Assembly (NCBI GenBank): GCA_028641055.1
Contig: CM054062.1
Coordinates: 238,486,528 to 238,550,527, forward strand
DNA from: Alopecurus myosuroides
Taxonomy: Eukaryota; Streptophyta; Magnoliopsida; Poales; Poaceae
Direction: 5' to 3'
DNA: 64,000 bases
The notes beneath the pieces are model-generated. The model had not been told where the DNA came from, did no database searches, and saw only the letters and a program-made list of their open reading frames with translations. Shown here in pieces: positions 32,718 through 43,392 of this stretch; within the stretch, counting starts at the first letter, position 1; each line of letters starts with the position of its first letter. The translations under genes were made by a program, and so were the position numbers.

Positions 32718-34184
32718 GCAGCGGCGCTGGCTAGAGTCCATGTTCGGACGAGACTCATTACTTCTACTGGGGAGCGCGTGGTCTGTGGCCTTGTCCAGAG
32801 ATTCGGTTCCTTTGACTTCGTCACCGACAACGCCGGAGATTTCGGCGGTAGGCCCATGCCGGCAGGCGGCTCGGTGCTCTCCTTCGGCTCGCACCTAGTC
32901 TGCGTCACCACCACCGTCATCCGCGAGTTCCCGGAGGAGGTGCTCGTCGCGGAAGATCCTCCTGCTGTGCTCGCTGCCCGCGGAAAGCCAACTGGCTGCT
33001 CTGCGGACAGCGTGGAGGTGATGATGACAGGCCCGGCTACCGATGCCGGGAAGGGCGCAGCCGCTGCCGCTGGCGTCATCGAGGAACCTGTGGGTGCGAG
33101 GGTCCACAAGCCCTACGAGTTCTCAAACCTGCCTCCTTCCACCTCTGCGGTCATCCCGGCTGTTCGCGCAGGCGCCACCATGCCGTTGGGCATGCCGCAA
33201 CCCAACGAGGTGGAACTCGCCGCCATGAGGGTGCAAATCGAGCAGCAGCGCCAGGCGCTACTCGCTGAGACCTAGGAGCTGGAAAAGGTCAGGCTTGAGC
33301 TGAACCTTGCGCAAAATGAGTACAACGCAACGCATGGCTTTACTCATGTTGCTATGCTGCCTAGCAAAGTAGGCTTTAGGCGTCGCAACTTAGGCGTTGA
33401 GCTGGCTAGAGATGGTAGGGCTGCTAGCAAATCTGCTAGTCTGAACACTGTTGATAGGCCTAGGTACAGCACCCCCGCCAAAACTCTTAGGGCTGCAGAG
33501 GCAGTGGCTGCTGAGTTGCCGCATCTTACTGGCGACGCGCGCGCTAGGCAACAGGAGAGGCTTAACGAGCTAGTGCTAGAGGCTAGCCGGCAGAATGAGC
33601 AGTTCCGGAAAGCCAATCCGGGTGCTGGCGCTTCTTAGATTGTGCACTCGCGAGCGGCCGGATCTATGGATCAGGCCTCATCGCCGCTTCCCGGTAACGA
33701 GAGGGACCAGAGTGTGCACTCTGGGAAGAGCAGACAGATGCAGGTGTGCGACCCTGCTGTCGCCGCGAAACAGCACGCTGTGCCGCGGCAGCCCGATCAG
33801 AAACACAACTCTGCAGGAGCGGGCTATCAAGCCCATAAAGCTCACAGCAAGAGGCAAGATGGAGGCAACGAGGGACCTTCTCGGCATCCTTCCGCTCAGC
33901 CTACTCGGCAGAGGACGCATCATCCAGCTGCAGCACAGCCGCGTGCGGCTGCGCCAGCAGCCAACCCGAAGGTGCAGCCTGCAGTTGTGCAGGAGAATAG
34001 ATATGATGATGGTTACTCGGCCATGGGGCTGGCCAGGTACGCTGACCCAAGAAACATCACTGATCATGTTGGTGACCGCGTGTTGGAGCCCAGCGATGCA
34101 AGGTACAAGCTGTACCGGGTCAATCTGTCCGCGCAGCTCGAGAACAAGGGGCCACCTGGCCCATAATGCTTTGGTCATCGTATC
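32718..34184 (+). pseudogene. Element B gag N-terminal region, one frame with three stops
   Basis: The same frame as the main gag-protease ORF is readable back to the leader, with only three stops: TAG 33273-33275, TAG 33636-33638 and TAA 34164-34166. Peptides include EVELAAMRVQIEQQRQALLA, ELEKVRLELNLAQNEYNATH and ARYADPRNITDHVGDRVLEP, a leader/coiled-coil and linker common in such elements. No frameshift is seen over 1.4 kb. True extent and start are not certain. Confidence 0.6.
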
Positions 34185-36179
34185 ATGGATGAGCCATCTG
34201 TGAACCACTTTCAGCTGGCCAGGGGGGCCAAGTGCTACAACGGCAGTACCAAGCAAGAAGACTGGCTAAGTGACTACGTCACGGCCGTGCACATTGCAGG
34301 CGGCAACCGGAGATGGGCTGTGCGGTATGTGTCGCAGATGCTAGAAGGTCCGGCTAGGACTTGGCTCAACAACCTGCCCAAGAACAGTATCAACTGCTGG
34401 CTTGACTTCTCGGAAGCCTTCATCAGCAACTTCACCAGCACCTACAAGAGGCCGAATAGGCCGCAGCAGCTGTCCGCTTGCAAGCAGCGGGAAGAGGAGA
34501 CCGACCGCGAGTATCTTACTCGGTGGAGCACTTTGAGGAACACCTGTGAAGGTGTGAATGAGGCCCAGGCCATTACTTGGTTTGCTCAGGGCTGCAGGCA
34601 TGGCAGCATGTTGTGGCAGAAGCTGCAGCGAGAGATGCCGAGTACTCTCGTTGAGACAATCAAGATCGCAGATATGTATGCATTAGGGGATCCTACTCAG
34701 CCTCTGATGGACTCTCCTGAGCCGAGAAGGAACCACAACAGCAACAAGCGCAATGATTTCCTCAACAAGCGCAGAGGTGACCGGATTGATACTCGGTATG
34801 ATCCAGAGGAAGTGAATGCTGTGACCACGGCTGCTGGGAGTAGCCAAAGGCAAAAAACTGCTGGAGCCCAATACGGGCAAAACCAGAATCAGGGCCAAGG
34901 CATCAAGAAACCTTACACTGCTCCCCAGCAGGGTGGCGGCAACTCGGATTCAGGCCCGAGTTTTGTCTTCAGAAACATGAAGGATGGGCCATGCAACTTC
35001 CATACTCGGCATCCGAGTAGGCCAGCCAATCACACTACCCGGCAGTGCAACTGGTGGGACCGCATCAAGAACGAGGACCTGCCTCCTCCTCCTCCTCCTC
35101 TGCCAGCTGCGAATGCCAATGTGCAGCCTATTCGGGCAGCTGCTCCCAGGCCTGCAGTGTTCCCGAGAAGAGAGAATGTGAACCAGGTGGCTTTAGGAGC
35201 CAACCGCAACTACAACTACAACAACAACAACCGCAACCGCAACTTCTACACCCGCAACAACAGGAAAAACAACAACAACAACAACAACAACAACCAAGGC
35301 AACAACAACAACGGCAACAATGGTGGTGGAGACCGCAACCAGTACCAGGAACACCATGAGAGCTACATGATATTCACCTCCGAGCCCGCCGACAAGCAGT
35401 CACTGCACTGGCGTGCGATGGAGGTCAATGTTGTGATCCCTGTTGTGCCTCATTACCTGCACTGGTGCAACCAAGAGATCACGTGGTCCAGAGCTGATCA
35501 TCCTAGGGTGATGCCCAACCCGGGTAGCTATGCTTTGGTGGTGGATCCCACCTTCTTGGGTACTCAGAAGAATGTCAGATTCAGCAAGGTCCTGGTAGAC
35601 AACGGCAGCAACATCAACATTGTGTACCGAGACACACTAGAGAAGCTCGGAATGGCCGAGAACATGTTGCTACCCAGCAGGACCACTTTCCATGGCATTG
35701 TGCCGGGGGTATCTTGCTCTCCAATCGGCCGCGTCTGGATAGACGTTCTATTCGGTACCAGGGAGAATTGTCGCACCGAGAGCCTGCAGTTTGAGGTAGT
35801 TGATCATCAGAGCCCCTACCATGCTCTACTCGGTAGGCCTGCTCTCAGCAAGTTCATGGCTTCTACCCATGCTGCATACCTAAAGATGAAGATCCCTGGT
35901 CCCAATGGAGTCATCACCATCTGGGGTGATTACAAGAGGTCTTTGGAGTGTGCCTCTGCTGGTTCTCAGCTGGCGGAATCCATGGTCATTGCTGCAGAGA
36001 ATAAGAAGATGTATGAGGTGGTGGCTATGGCGCAAGCAGCGCAAGGTGGTGCGCCTGGCATGCCGAGTTCCCAGTACGGGACTGCGTTCCAGGCGTCTCA
36101 GGAGACAAAGAAGGTCCAGGTTGATCCTGAGTTCCCAGACCGTGTTGCCATCATTGGCGCCGGGTTGGGAGAGAAATAG
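34185..36179 (+). CDS. Element B Gag-protease ORF (664 aa)
   Basis: Open for 664 codons. The Gag domain comes first (KCYNGSTKQEDWLSDYVTAV, ARTWLNNLPKNSINCWLDF, YKRPNRPQQLSACKQREEET, LTRWSTLRNTC). Next come a basic linker, a CNFH...H-x4-C knuckle (about residues 267-285), a Pro run and an Asn-rich tract. The aspartic protease follows with VLVDNGSNINIVY (Asp-Asn-Gly-Ser) near residue 465, then FHGIVPGVSCSPIG and YHALLGRPALSKF. It ends at TAG 36177-36179 and the same frame continues straight into RT. Gag forms the particle and the protease processes it. A Met-initiated start at 34185 is assumed; the TAA at 34164 prevents a longer one. Confidence 0.8.
   Translation: MDEPSVNHFQLARGAKCYNGSTKQEDWLSDYVTAVHIAGGNRRWAVRYVSQMLEGPARTWLNNLPKNSINCWLDFSEAFISNFTSTYKRPNRPQQLSACKQREEETDREYLTRWSTLRNTCEGVNEAQAITWFAQGCRHGSMLWQKLQREMPSTLVETIKIADMYALGDPTQPLMDSPEPRRNHNSNKRNDFLNKRRGDRIDTRYDPEEVNAVTTAAGSSQRQKTAGAQYGQNQNQGQGIKKPYTAPQQGGGNSDSGPSFVFRNMKDGPCNFHTRHPSRPANHTTRQCNWWDRIKNEDLPPPPPPLPAANANVQPIRAAAPRPAVFPRRENVNQVALGANRNYNYNNNNRNRNFYTRNNRKNNNNNNNNNQGNNNNGNNGGGDRNQYQEHHESYMIFTSEPADKQSLHWRAMEVNVVIPVVPHYLHWCNQEITWSRADHPRVMPNPGSYALVVDPTFLGTQKNVRFSKVLVDNGSNINIVYRDTLEKLGMAENMLLPSRTTFHGIVPGVSCSPIGRVWIDVLFGTRENCRTESLQFEVVDHQSPYHALLGRPALSKFMASTHAAYLKMKIPGPNGVITIWGDYKRSLECASAGSQLAESMVIAAENKKMYEVVAMAQAAQGGAPGMPSSQYGTAFQASQETKKVQVDPEFPDRVAIIGAGLGEK
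35206..35320 (+). repeat. (AAC)n-rich microsatellite coding an Asn-rich tract
   Basis: Mostly AAC triplets with a few CGC/TAC/GGC interruptions, in frame in the element B ORF and giving runs of up to nine Asn. Likely a replication-slippage tract in a disordered linker. Confidence 0.9.
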
Positions 36180-38395
36180 GAAAGCGAGCTCATCCACTTC
36201 CTCCGTGAGAATTGGGATGTCTTTGCCTGGTCCAATGAGGATTTGCCGGGTGTCCCGAGGGAGTTGGTTGAGCACTCGCTACAGGTGCGGCATGATGCCA
36301 AGCCGGTTAAGCAGGCTATGCGCCGCTTTGGTGATGAGAGGAGGAAAGCTATCGGTGATCGGATCACCAAGTTGCTGATAAGCAACTTTATCATGGAGGT
36401 ATTGCATCCGGACTGGCTAGCCAACCCGGTTATGGTTGAGAAGAAGAAGGAGGACCCCAAGGCCGATACCGCATGGCGTATGTGCGTGGGCTACACCGAC
36501 CTGAACAAGGCCTTCCCCAAGGATCCATTCCCGCTACCCCGCATAGATCAGGTGATCGATTCCACTGCTGGTTGTGAGCTTTTGTCTTTCATAGATGCCT
36601 ACTCTGGTTTTCATCAGATAGCTCTCAACCCTGCTGATCAAATAAAGACTGCCTTTATTACCCCGTACGGGGCTTATTGCTATCGTGTCATGTGCTTTGG
36701 GTTGCGGAATGCTGGGGCTACCTATCAGAGATGCATGCAGAAATGCTTGCATGATCAAATTGGCAAAAACGTGCAGGTGTACGTAGATGACATTGTCATC
36801 AAAATGAATAAAACACATACTCTGCTTAGTGACATTGAGGAAACCTTTGCCAACTTGTGCAAGTACAAAATGAAGCTGAATCCGACTAAATGCACCTTTG
36901 GCGTCCCGGCTGGCAAGCTACTCGGCTTCTTGGTATCCAGTCGGGGCATTGACGCCAATCCTTCAAAGATAAAAGCTGTAGAGAGCATGTCTTTGCCGAG
37001 ATCACTGAAGGATGTGCAGAAATTCACTGGTTGCTTGGCTTCTCTGAGCCGCTTCCTAGGCAGAATGGGCGAGAAGGCGTTGCCTCTGTATCAATTGATG
37101 AAGAAGAGTGACAAGTTTGTCTGGACGCTGCAAGCTGATGTAGCATTCAAGGAGTTGAAAGCCATGCTAGGTAGCGCTCCCATCTTGGCTAGTCCGCTAC
37201 CCAAAGAGCCAATGCTGTTGTACATTGCTGCAACTAACCGAGTGGTCAATGTTGTGATTGTGGTGGAGAGAGAAGAGGAAGGCAAGACTGTGCAGCGGCC
37301 AGTATACTATCTCAGTGAGGTGCTATCCAGCTCCAAACAGAACTACCCGCATTACCAGAAGATGAATTATGGCGTGTACCTGGGCGCCAAGAAGCTGAAG
37401 CACTATTTCCAAGAGCATCCCATCACTGTGGTGAGTTCCGCTCCCATCTCGGACATCATGGGCAACAAGGAAGCAAGTGGCAGAGTAGCCAAGTGGGCGA
37501 TTGAGCTAGCCGCGTACGCTCCTTCGTACGCAAGACGAGAAGCCATCAAGTCACAGATCTTAGCAGATTTTCTGGTGGATTGGGCTGAGGTGCGGTATGA
37601 GCCTCCTTCGCCAGTAGCCAACTACTGGAAGATGCATTTTGATGGCTCCAAAGTGAAGGAAGGCCTTGGTGCTGGCGTGGTTCTCACATCACCCAAGCGG
37701 GATAAACTCAAGTATGTGCTGCAAATCCATTTCAAGGCATCCAACAATGTAGCAGAGTATGAGGCTGTGGTACACGGCTTGAAGGTAGCCAAGGAGGTTG
37801 GCGTGCAGCGCATCATCTGTTATGGCGACTCAGATTTGGTGGTACAGCAAGTTTCAGGCACCTGGGATGCTCTGGATGCCAACATGGCATCATATCGGTT
37901 TCTGGTGCAAACCATGACCGGTTTCTTTGAAGGATGCGAGTTCCAACACATACACCCATACACCGAGCAGAGAATGAGGCAGCTGATGAGCTGTCCAAGT
38001 TTGGGTCTTCTCGGCAATACATCCCGACTGGGATTGCCTTGGAGCATTTGAGAAAGCCATCTATCAAGCCACCCCCAACTCGGAGTCCATATTCGTTCCT
38101 TCTCTGCCTGGCGAGGAAGCTGTTCCCATGGAGATTGACTGAGAGGTTGCAACAGAGAACCCGGGGACTGCCGTCTCCAACCCGGGGACTGGCACCTGCA
38201 ACCCGGGGACTGTCCCTTCTTACTCGGGGACTGCCCATCCCAACTCGGGGAATGTCGCATTCATTGAGCGGGTCCTTGCCGAGTGCTCGGGGACTCGTAA
38301 CCTTGTCCTCAACTCAAAAGAGGTAGTGGTGGCTGATCCAATGGAACTGGACGAACCGGTGTTTCCCATCCGGGAGACACCGAGTTGGGCTCTGC
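36180..38395 (+). pseudogene. Element B reverse transcriptase-RNase H and linker, frame broken near 37960
   Basis: RT motifs: VGYTDLNKAFPKDPFPLPR, FIDAYSGFHQI, MCFGLRNAGATYQR and VYVDDIV (about 36.78 kb). RNase H: MHFDGSKVKEGLGAG (about 37.63 kb), NNVAEYEAVVHGLK and CYGDSDLVVQQ. The frame is open for over 590 codons after TAG 36179, then shifts near 37950-37975 just before the AENEAADELSKFG block, where a short repeated CACCCATA/CACATACA tract suggests slippage. It then reads in other frames with a further TGA near 38140, through a 21-bp tandem repeat, to TPSWAL at the insertion point. Integrase proper lies to the right of 63902. Confidence 0.8.
38158..38262 (+). repeat. In-frame 21-bp minisatellite, 5 units, in the element B linker
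   Basis: Units start at 38158, 38179, 38200, 38221 and 38242, each with the core C-CGGGGACTG and a variable 3' half. They code a seven-residue repeat of the form Asn-Pro/Ser-Gly-Thr-x-x-x between RNase H and integrase. Confidence 0.9.
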
Positions 38396-39365
38396 TGTAA
38401 CATCCCAAGTATGAAAATACCCCTAGAATGTTTGATTTCCTGTTTAATCAAAGTATTGCATCATGTCATCATGTTTATTCCCTTGTTTCCATTTGTTACT
38501 ATTTGTTTTGCTTCTGTTTTTATTCTGTTTTCATAATTGAATTTCAAACAAATTCAAATGATGTGTTTCATACTTGTCATGTTACAATATTTCTCAAATA
38601 AAAATTGCAATCCAAAGTCTCATTTTATTTCCAATCATTCCATAATGAATCAACTAATAAAATGGTGCTTTTATTTCAATTAAGTAATCCCAAATTGCTT
38701 TCAAATTCAAAGCATCTTCAAACAGCACCTCATTTGAAAATTATAAAAATACCAAACAAATTCTAATCACATATGTTCTATTTAATCAATAGGGGTCACC
38801 CTAATAAAAACATTGTTTCCAATATTAATCAATTAATTATCAACTTATTCAAATTCAAACCAAAAACTTTCAAACAGTACCCATTTTTGAAAATTATGAA
38901 ATTACAAAACAAATATACTCATTGTTTCCAATTAAAGTTATTTGGGTCACCCTATTTAAAATTTTGGTTTCAATAATCATTTTTAATACTCAAATCATCC
39001 AAATATGAATTAATTCCAAACAGCACCAAAATTCAAATGTTTTTTAATTCCAAATTTGGTTTTTGGTTGTAGTTGACCTAAACAGCACACCCAATTTTTT
39101 TCAAAATTTTTGCAAACTCTAAACCTATCTATTTCTTCCATTTCCATTCGCTACAAAAAAAAACAGCAAAACAAAAAAAAATAGAAAAAAGAAAAACGCA
39201 GCGCGCGCGGCAGCTAACCTAGCGGCCCAGCCCACTAACCTACCGCAGATGGCCCGGTACCCCTTCGCGCGCTGCCGCCCCCGTCGTCTCGCAGTACGGC
39301 AGCCATCTCCGTGGTGCCACGGCGGCAGCGCACGGCAGCGACGGCCAGGAGCTCACCTATCCCCC

Positions 39366-39371
39366 TATAAG
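39366..39371 (+). promoter_or_regulatory. TATA box of LTR 1
   Basis: CCCCCTATAAGACCCC followed about 25-30 bp on by a GC-rich start region. It is identical in LTR 2 (49815-49820) and LTR 3 (60250-60255). It implies a U3 of about 1 kb and a transcribed LTR part of about 3.6 kb. Confidence 0.65.
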
Positions 39372-39929
39372 ACCCCCTAGGGCACAGCGCGCAGCCCTAG
39401 AACCCTAGGCTCCTGTTTCCCTCGAGGCCGCCGCCGTTACCCTCTCCTCTCGCCGCGTTTCCTCTCTCTCTGTCGCCACTCGCCGGAGTTCTTCTCTGAA
39501 TCCTCGATGGCATCCACCTATCCTGTGCACCTCCTTCCTCGCTGATCACAGAAACCAAACCACCACCTCCCCAGCTCTCGTTTGGACACCGCAGCTTCCC
39601 GGGAGATCAACCGCACCGCCGCCACCATCTACGACGTCGCCGCCGGCCGCACCCCCCTCGAACCTCTGCTTCCCACGACAACGGTGGTGAGCCTCCTCTG
39701 TTCTCCACCTTCTCCCTGTCCACTCTCTGTCCACCCCGCAACACTTCCGTCCGCGCACCCACGCCCTGCATCGAGCACAACCACGGCAGCATCCACGGCA
39801 CGCCGCCGTCCGCCGGGGTTTTGCTTTCTGTCAGGTTCAGGTTTTCGCGCGTCAGTTAAAATCTCAGATCCACGAACAACACCTCAACCTCACTGCGTAT
39901 CGGTATCTGACAACGAACTGAAAACACCG

Positions 39930-39985
39930 CACTGGTTACAGTGCGTTGCACGCACGGGCAGGTTCCAGGATCGAGTCCTGGCTCT
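39930..39985 (+). other. tRNA-like / Pol III box-like segment in LTR 1
   Basis: A perfect 5-bp stem CCAGG / CCTGG (39965-39969, 39977-39981) encloses a 7-nt loop ATCGAGT, the shape of a tRNA T-arm and close to the B-box consensus GWTCRANNC. About 30 bp upstream TGGTTACAGTG resembles an A box. No acceptor stem or complete cloverleaf is seen, so this is not a tRNA gene. Confidence 0.5.
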
Positions 39986-41175
39986 CCCCCGGGAGAAATC
40001 CCACTTTTTTTGCCCGCAGCGCTGACAGGGAGGGCCCCCTGTCAGCCACACCATGTCCACGCATGCGTCCAGTGGCCCAGTGGCCCACTGGCAGTGGCCA
40101 GGGTAGGCCCCTGTGCGGTAACAAAAGTTTTAAAAAATTTCTGTGTTGAAAACAAGTCCTTTTATTTAACAGATTAGTCCCTAAACTTAAAAAGCTTATA
40201 ACTTTTATTTTATAACTCCAAATAATGAAAATAAAATATGTGTGCTGGTCTAAATTTAATTATCTACCTATTGGTAGCATTTGTTTCCTGTTTTGAATTT
40301 TCAAAATGCAATTCAAATTTGAATTCAAATAATTCAATTGCAATTTGCTAAAATTCATAACTAATTCATTCTTAATCCAAATAATGCAAATACAATATGT
40401 TTTCCATGCTATTTCAAATAACCTTTTCAAATATAAATTTTGTTTCATGTTTTGAATAATTTAAATTGCCTAAATAATTTAATCCTTGTTTAATTCATTT
40501 AAATTTGCAAAAATCATAACTTGCTCAAATTAAATTATTTTTGAACATGCAAAATATGTTTTCAAACCATCAAAGTATAAACTTTTCAACTATGAATTTG
40601 AATTTATGTTTTGAACAAATAAAATTCAAATAATATTCAAACTTGTTTTGAATTCGTTTAAAACTTGTTTAATATTGTTTAAGTCATAATAAATTCATCC
40701 TAACTCCTATTTCAATATTTGAAACATGTAATCCAACTAAAATTTGGTATTCTTTTCAAATTTGAATTTTGTTATTTGTTTTGAGCATTTTAAGTTGATA
40801 AAAACAACAAATACTTGTGTGACATCTTTAAGTAACCAAAAATTTCCAAACTTAATAAATGATTTCCAAACTTGTTAAGATTCCTTTTCCCACTTGCATC
40901 TATTGTTGTTATTTTGTTATTATCATCATGCATGCATCATGCTAAGCAAACTTTCACATGGTAGTCAATTATAGATCATTTGTTTCCACTTAATTCATGG
41001 ACCTTTTCCATATGCAATCTCATTGCATATGGGTCCATTTAAATTGTGTTACCATGCCACTTAGTTTATTTTTATGCATCTATTAAATTGACATGCATCA
41101 TCCCATGATTGTGCACTATGCCATGATATTGATTGTTTATATTTCTGTCTTGTTTGTTTGCTTCTTCTCGGATAG

Positions 41176-42545
41176 ACGACGACGTTGAGACCGACGATCT
41201 TTACGACACCCCTTCTGAGGATCTAGCTCAGTACCGGGCTGCTGAGTTTGCAGGCAAGTTATCACTCACATGAACCATTGTGTTCCTTTCAACACTGGTT
41301 ACCGATACTTTCCGTTGTCTATTCCTGCTAAGCCATAGTAGTAGTTGTTTCTGTTACGAACCTATCACATGAATCCCCTAACCCTGATATTGCCTCACCT
41401 CCACTCCTACAACCCTATTGATTGAGCCAGTGTCTTACTAGCATGCTTAGGTTGTTTTGCTCGAGTCTGTTACCCGTTACTTTCGGTTACTATATTTTTA
41501 TTATGTTCTGGGGGCTCGATGTTTAATCAATCAATCATGCTAATGTTATTGTTAAATAATAATTTGATGATAAGGCACCGGCAGGAGGCCCTGTGTGGTT
41601 TTGAGGCCTGCTAGTGTCGACCCTAATAGGAAAAGGGTCTTGTCTACTGATCCATGATGAGCGCACTACCCGCATGTGGGAAGCGAGTATGGGCGCCCCC
41701 CTCAATTTGATTCGATTCGCATCTCGTCCAAATCGCCTCATTTAGTTCGTGTTTTCCATTTGCCGCATGCATGTTTTTGCGAGCCCAGCGCAGGGTGGAA
41801 CTTTTGTAGTCGGCATATAGGGGGACACGTTCTTAGAGTGCTATGAGGGTCCCTTTTCTTCGGGGCTCGATTAGCCGTGCGCCCAAGGTGCTTTGGGCTT
41901 GATGCGAAGAAGAGTTGAGTTGTGTTGAGTGCCCCGCTTGGTGGGAGGCATCCCATCTGGCGGGTTATTCATACGTGTACGGCCAAAATGGGTGCAACCC
42001 TGCAGGGATAATCTTCTCGAGAAGCCGTGTTTTCCGCGGTTATGGTTAACTTGGTCATAGTACTGGCTAACAAGTACTCAGGACAACTTAAACCTAATAA
42101 TTCACAATCTCACACCCCATGATTAACAACTTGACTAGTAATAGGATTATTGACACAATAACTTGATTCATCTTTAATCCAACTGTGTGAGTTATCCTCG
42201 GATTGCTTCTTTGGATAAGGGGCGAGATTCAGGATGGGTTTGCTTGAAGTTATCTTTCAGTTGGTTACAATACTCGATCTTGTCTCCTTTCTGTTAGTTG
42301 GAAGTTGTAGTTTTCTGTAGTTGGTTAGCGCAGCCAGTTGCAGCATCTTTTATATCCCCTTCCTTCCGTTGAACCCAAGGCATCTGTGCTTGGTGTTGAC
42401 GGGTTACACTTTGGTGAACTGTGAGTCTTGCTTGCCAGTACTTGGATGTACTGACCCCTTTGGGGCTGTGGTTTCCGCAGACTACGCTTACGAGGATCCA
42501 GGTGACGGCTACTACGTGGAGTTTGACGAGGCTGCTGACGAGTAG
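41176..42545 (+). other. Exon-like acidic ORF pieces in LTR 1 joined by a GC-AG intron
   Basis: Block 1 (41176-41253) follows GGATAG and ends TTTGCAG|GCAAGT, the exact consensus for a GC donor. Block 2 (42481-42545) follows GTGGTTTCCGCAG and ends with TAG. Joined, the frame is open for 47 codons and very acidic: DVETDDLYDTPSEDLAQYRA from block 1, then YAYEDPGDGYYVEFDEAADE before the stop. The phase requires one base from an upstream exon, perhaps in the GC-rich leader (39.5-39.7 kb). Both blocks are identical in the three LTRs. Splicing is inferred only. Confidence 0.45.
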
Positions 42546-43017
42546 GTAGCGGACCCGGGCAGGATCCGAGACTACGTGGATGGGCTCCGTCTTTCTTTCT
42601 GTTCCCGGCTTCTTAAGCCTATTTGGATTTGTCTGTACTCAGGCCCTTTGAATGCTTCCGCTGAGATGTAATGGTGTTAAGTTGGGACATGTGTCCTCTG
42701 GATGATTGTATTTGCTATCTCTGCTCTAGTGAGAGCTATTTGCAACTTATTTCAATCTTTTGTGTCATAGAGATATGTTGTGTTATCATCTTGTTCAACG
42801 CCGTTGACGTACCATGTGTGTATGGTATGAAGTACGTCAATGGTAGTGTCCTGATTTCTACGGGATAGTTTACATCGACGGTGAATAGTAAGGATTGGTT
42901 GTCACACATAAGTGTTGGCCTACTCGTAAGAGGTGCGGGAGCCGGTAAGCCCCGTAATCCAATCAAAATACTGTTCAGTTCGTACGGTGAGTATCCTCTA
43001 GAAGTCCGGGTGCGACA

Positions 43018-43392
43018 AATGGTATCAGAGCCTGTCTGCCTGTAGGATCCCTTTTATTGGTCGCAGTTGAGCCTAGAAACTATTTTGTAGCTATATAGGA
43101 AAAATGAAACATGAGAGTAGGAATTCTGCCATTTTTCTTCTTTCCCCACCCACCCACCCTTTTCTGGTAAGGAAGTGCAACGTTGTTTTCTCTTCTCATC
43201 TAAACTTTCAAGTTAGGGTTTCACGTGTTTTGGGTTCTCCGTAGTACCTCAGGAGTTTTGGTCTCGTGTTTCCCGATGTTGCTTCAATATCCTGTTCTTT
43301 TCAACATCCTTATCGTCCGTTGAAATCTTGTTGTTGCTTTCCACTTCAGTTCTCTACCGGCGTCTAATCAAAACTTCCCCGATCATCTGCAG
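43018..43392 (+). other. Internal copy 1 leader with primer-binding site
   Basis: TGGTATCAGAGC at 43020-43031, two bases after LTR 1, matches the initiator-Met tRNA 3' end used by many plant elements. The rest is an untranslated leader before the 271-codon ORF. Confidence 0.85.

Larger units (their letters stand above)
31843..38395 (+). mobile_element. Element B: Tat-lineage Ty3/Gypsy retrotransposon, left part (continues at 63902)
   Basis: An 853-bp LTR, primer-binding site, gag, protease, RT and RNase H, then a repeat-bearing linker interrupted at 38395 by the chromovirus array. The reading resumes at 63902-64000 with the integrase-proximal linker. It shares domain order and about half its residues with element A but has a different LTR, leader and primer site, so it is a separate family of the same lineage. 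It interrupts element A at 31842/31843. Confidence 0.85.
38396..43017 (+). repeat. LTR 1 of the chromovirus array (4622 bp)
   Basis: TGTAACATCC...GGGTGCGACA. Gene-like layout: an AT-rich U3 (38.44-39.18 kb), a GC-rich block with a TATA box and leader (39.2-40.1), an AT-rich tract (40.13-41.16) full of AATTCAAATTTGAATT-like words, then exon-like blocks and mixed sequence. It is followed by AA and the primer-binding site. It differs from LTRs 2 and 3 at many scattered bases. Confidence 0.93.

Noticed and set aside
35206..35320. CRISPR-like or regulatory array
   Set aside because: It is a triplet microsatellite inside coding sequence; no CRISPR array exists in this eukaryotic window.
38773..38976. 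Small frames repeated in all three LTRs (also 40448-40260, 41741-41535 and 41956-41738, minus)
   Set aside because: They lie in AT-rich or mixed LTR sequence with no coding character; recurrence only reflects LTR copies.
39960..39985. A genuine tRNA gene
   Set aside because: Only a T-arm-like hairpin is present; no acceptor, D or anticodon stems could be formed.
39582..40025. 147-codon frame in the GC-rich LTR leader (also 50031-50474 and 60466-60909)
   Set aside because: Pro/Ser/Thr/Ala-rich composition typical of GC-rich leader, no ATG start, and it runs through the tRNA-like segment. Part of it might be the first exon of the acidic LTR ORF, but no donor of the right phase was found.
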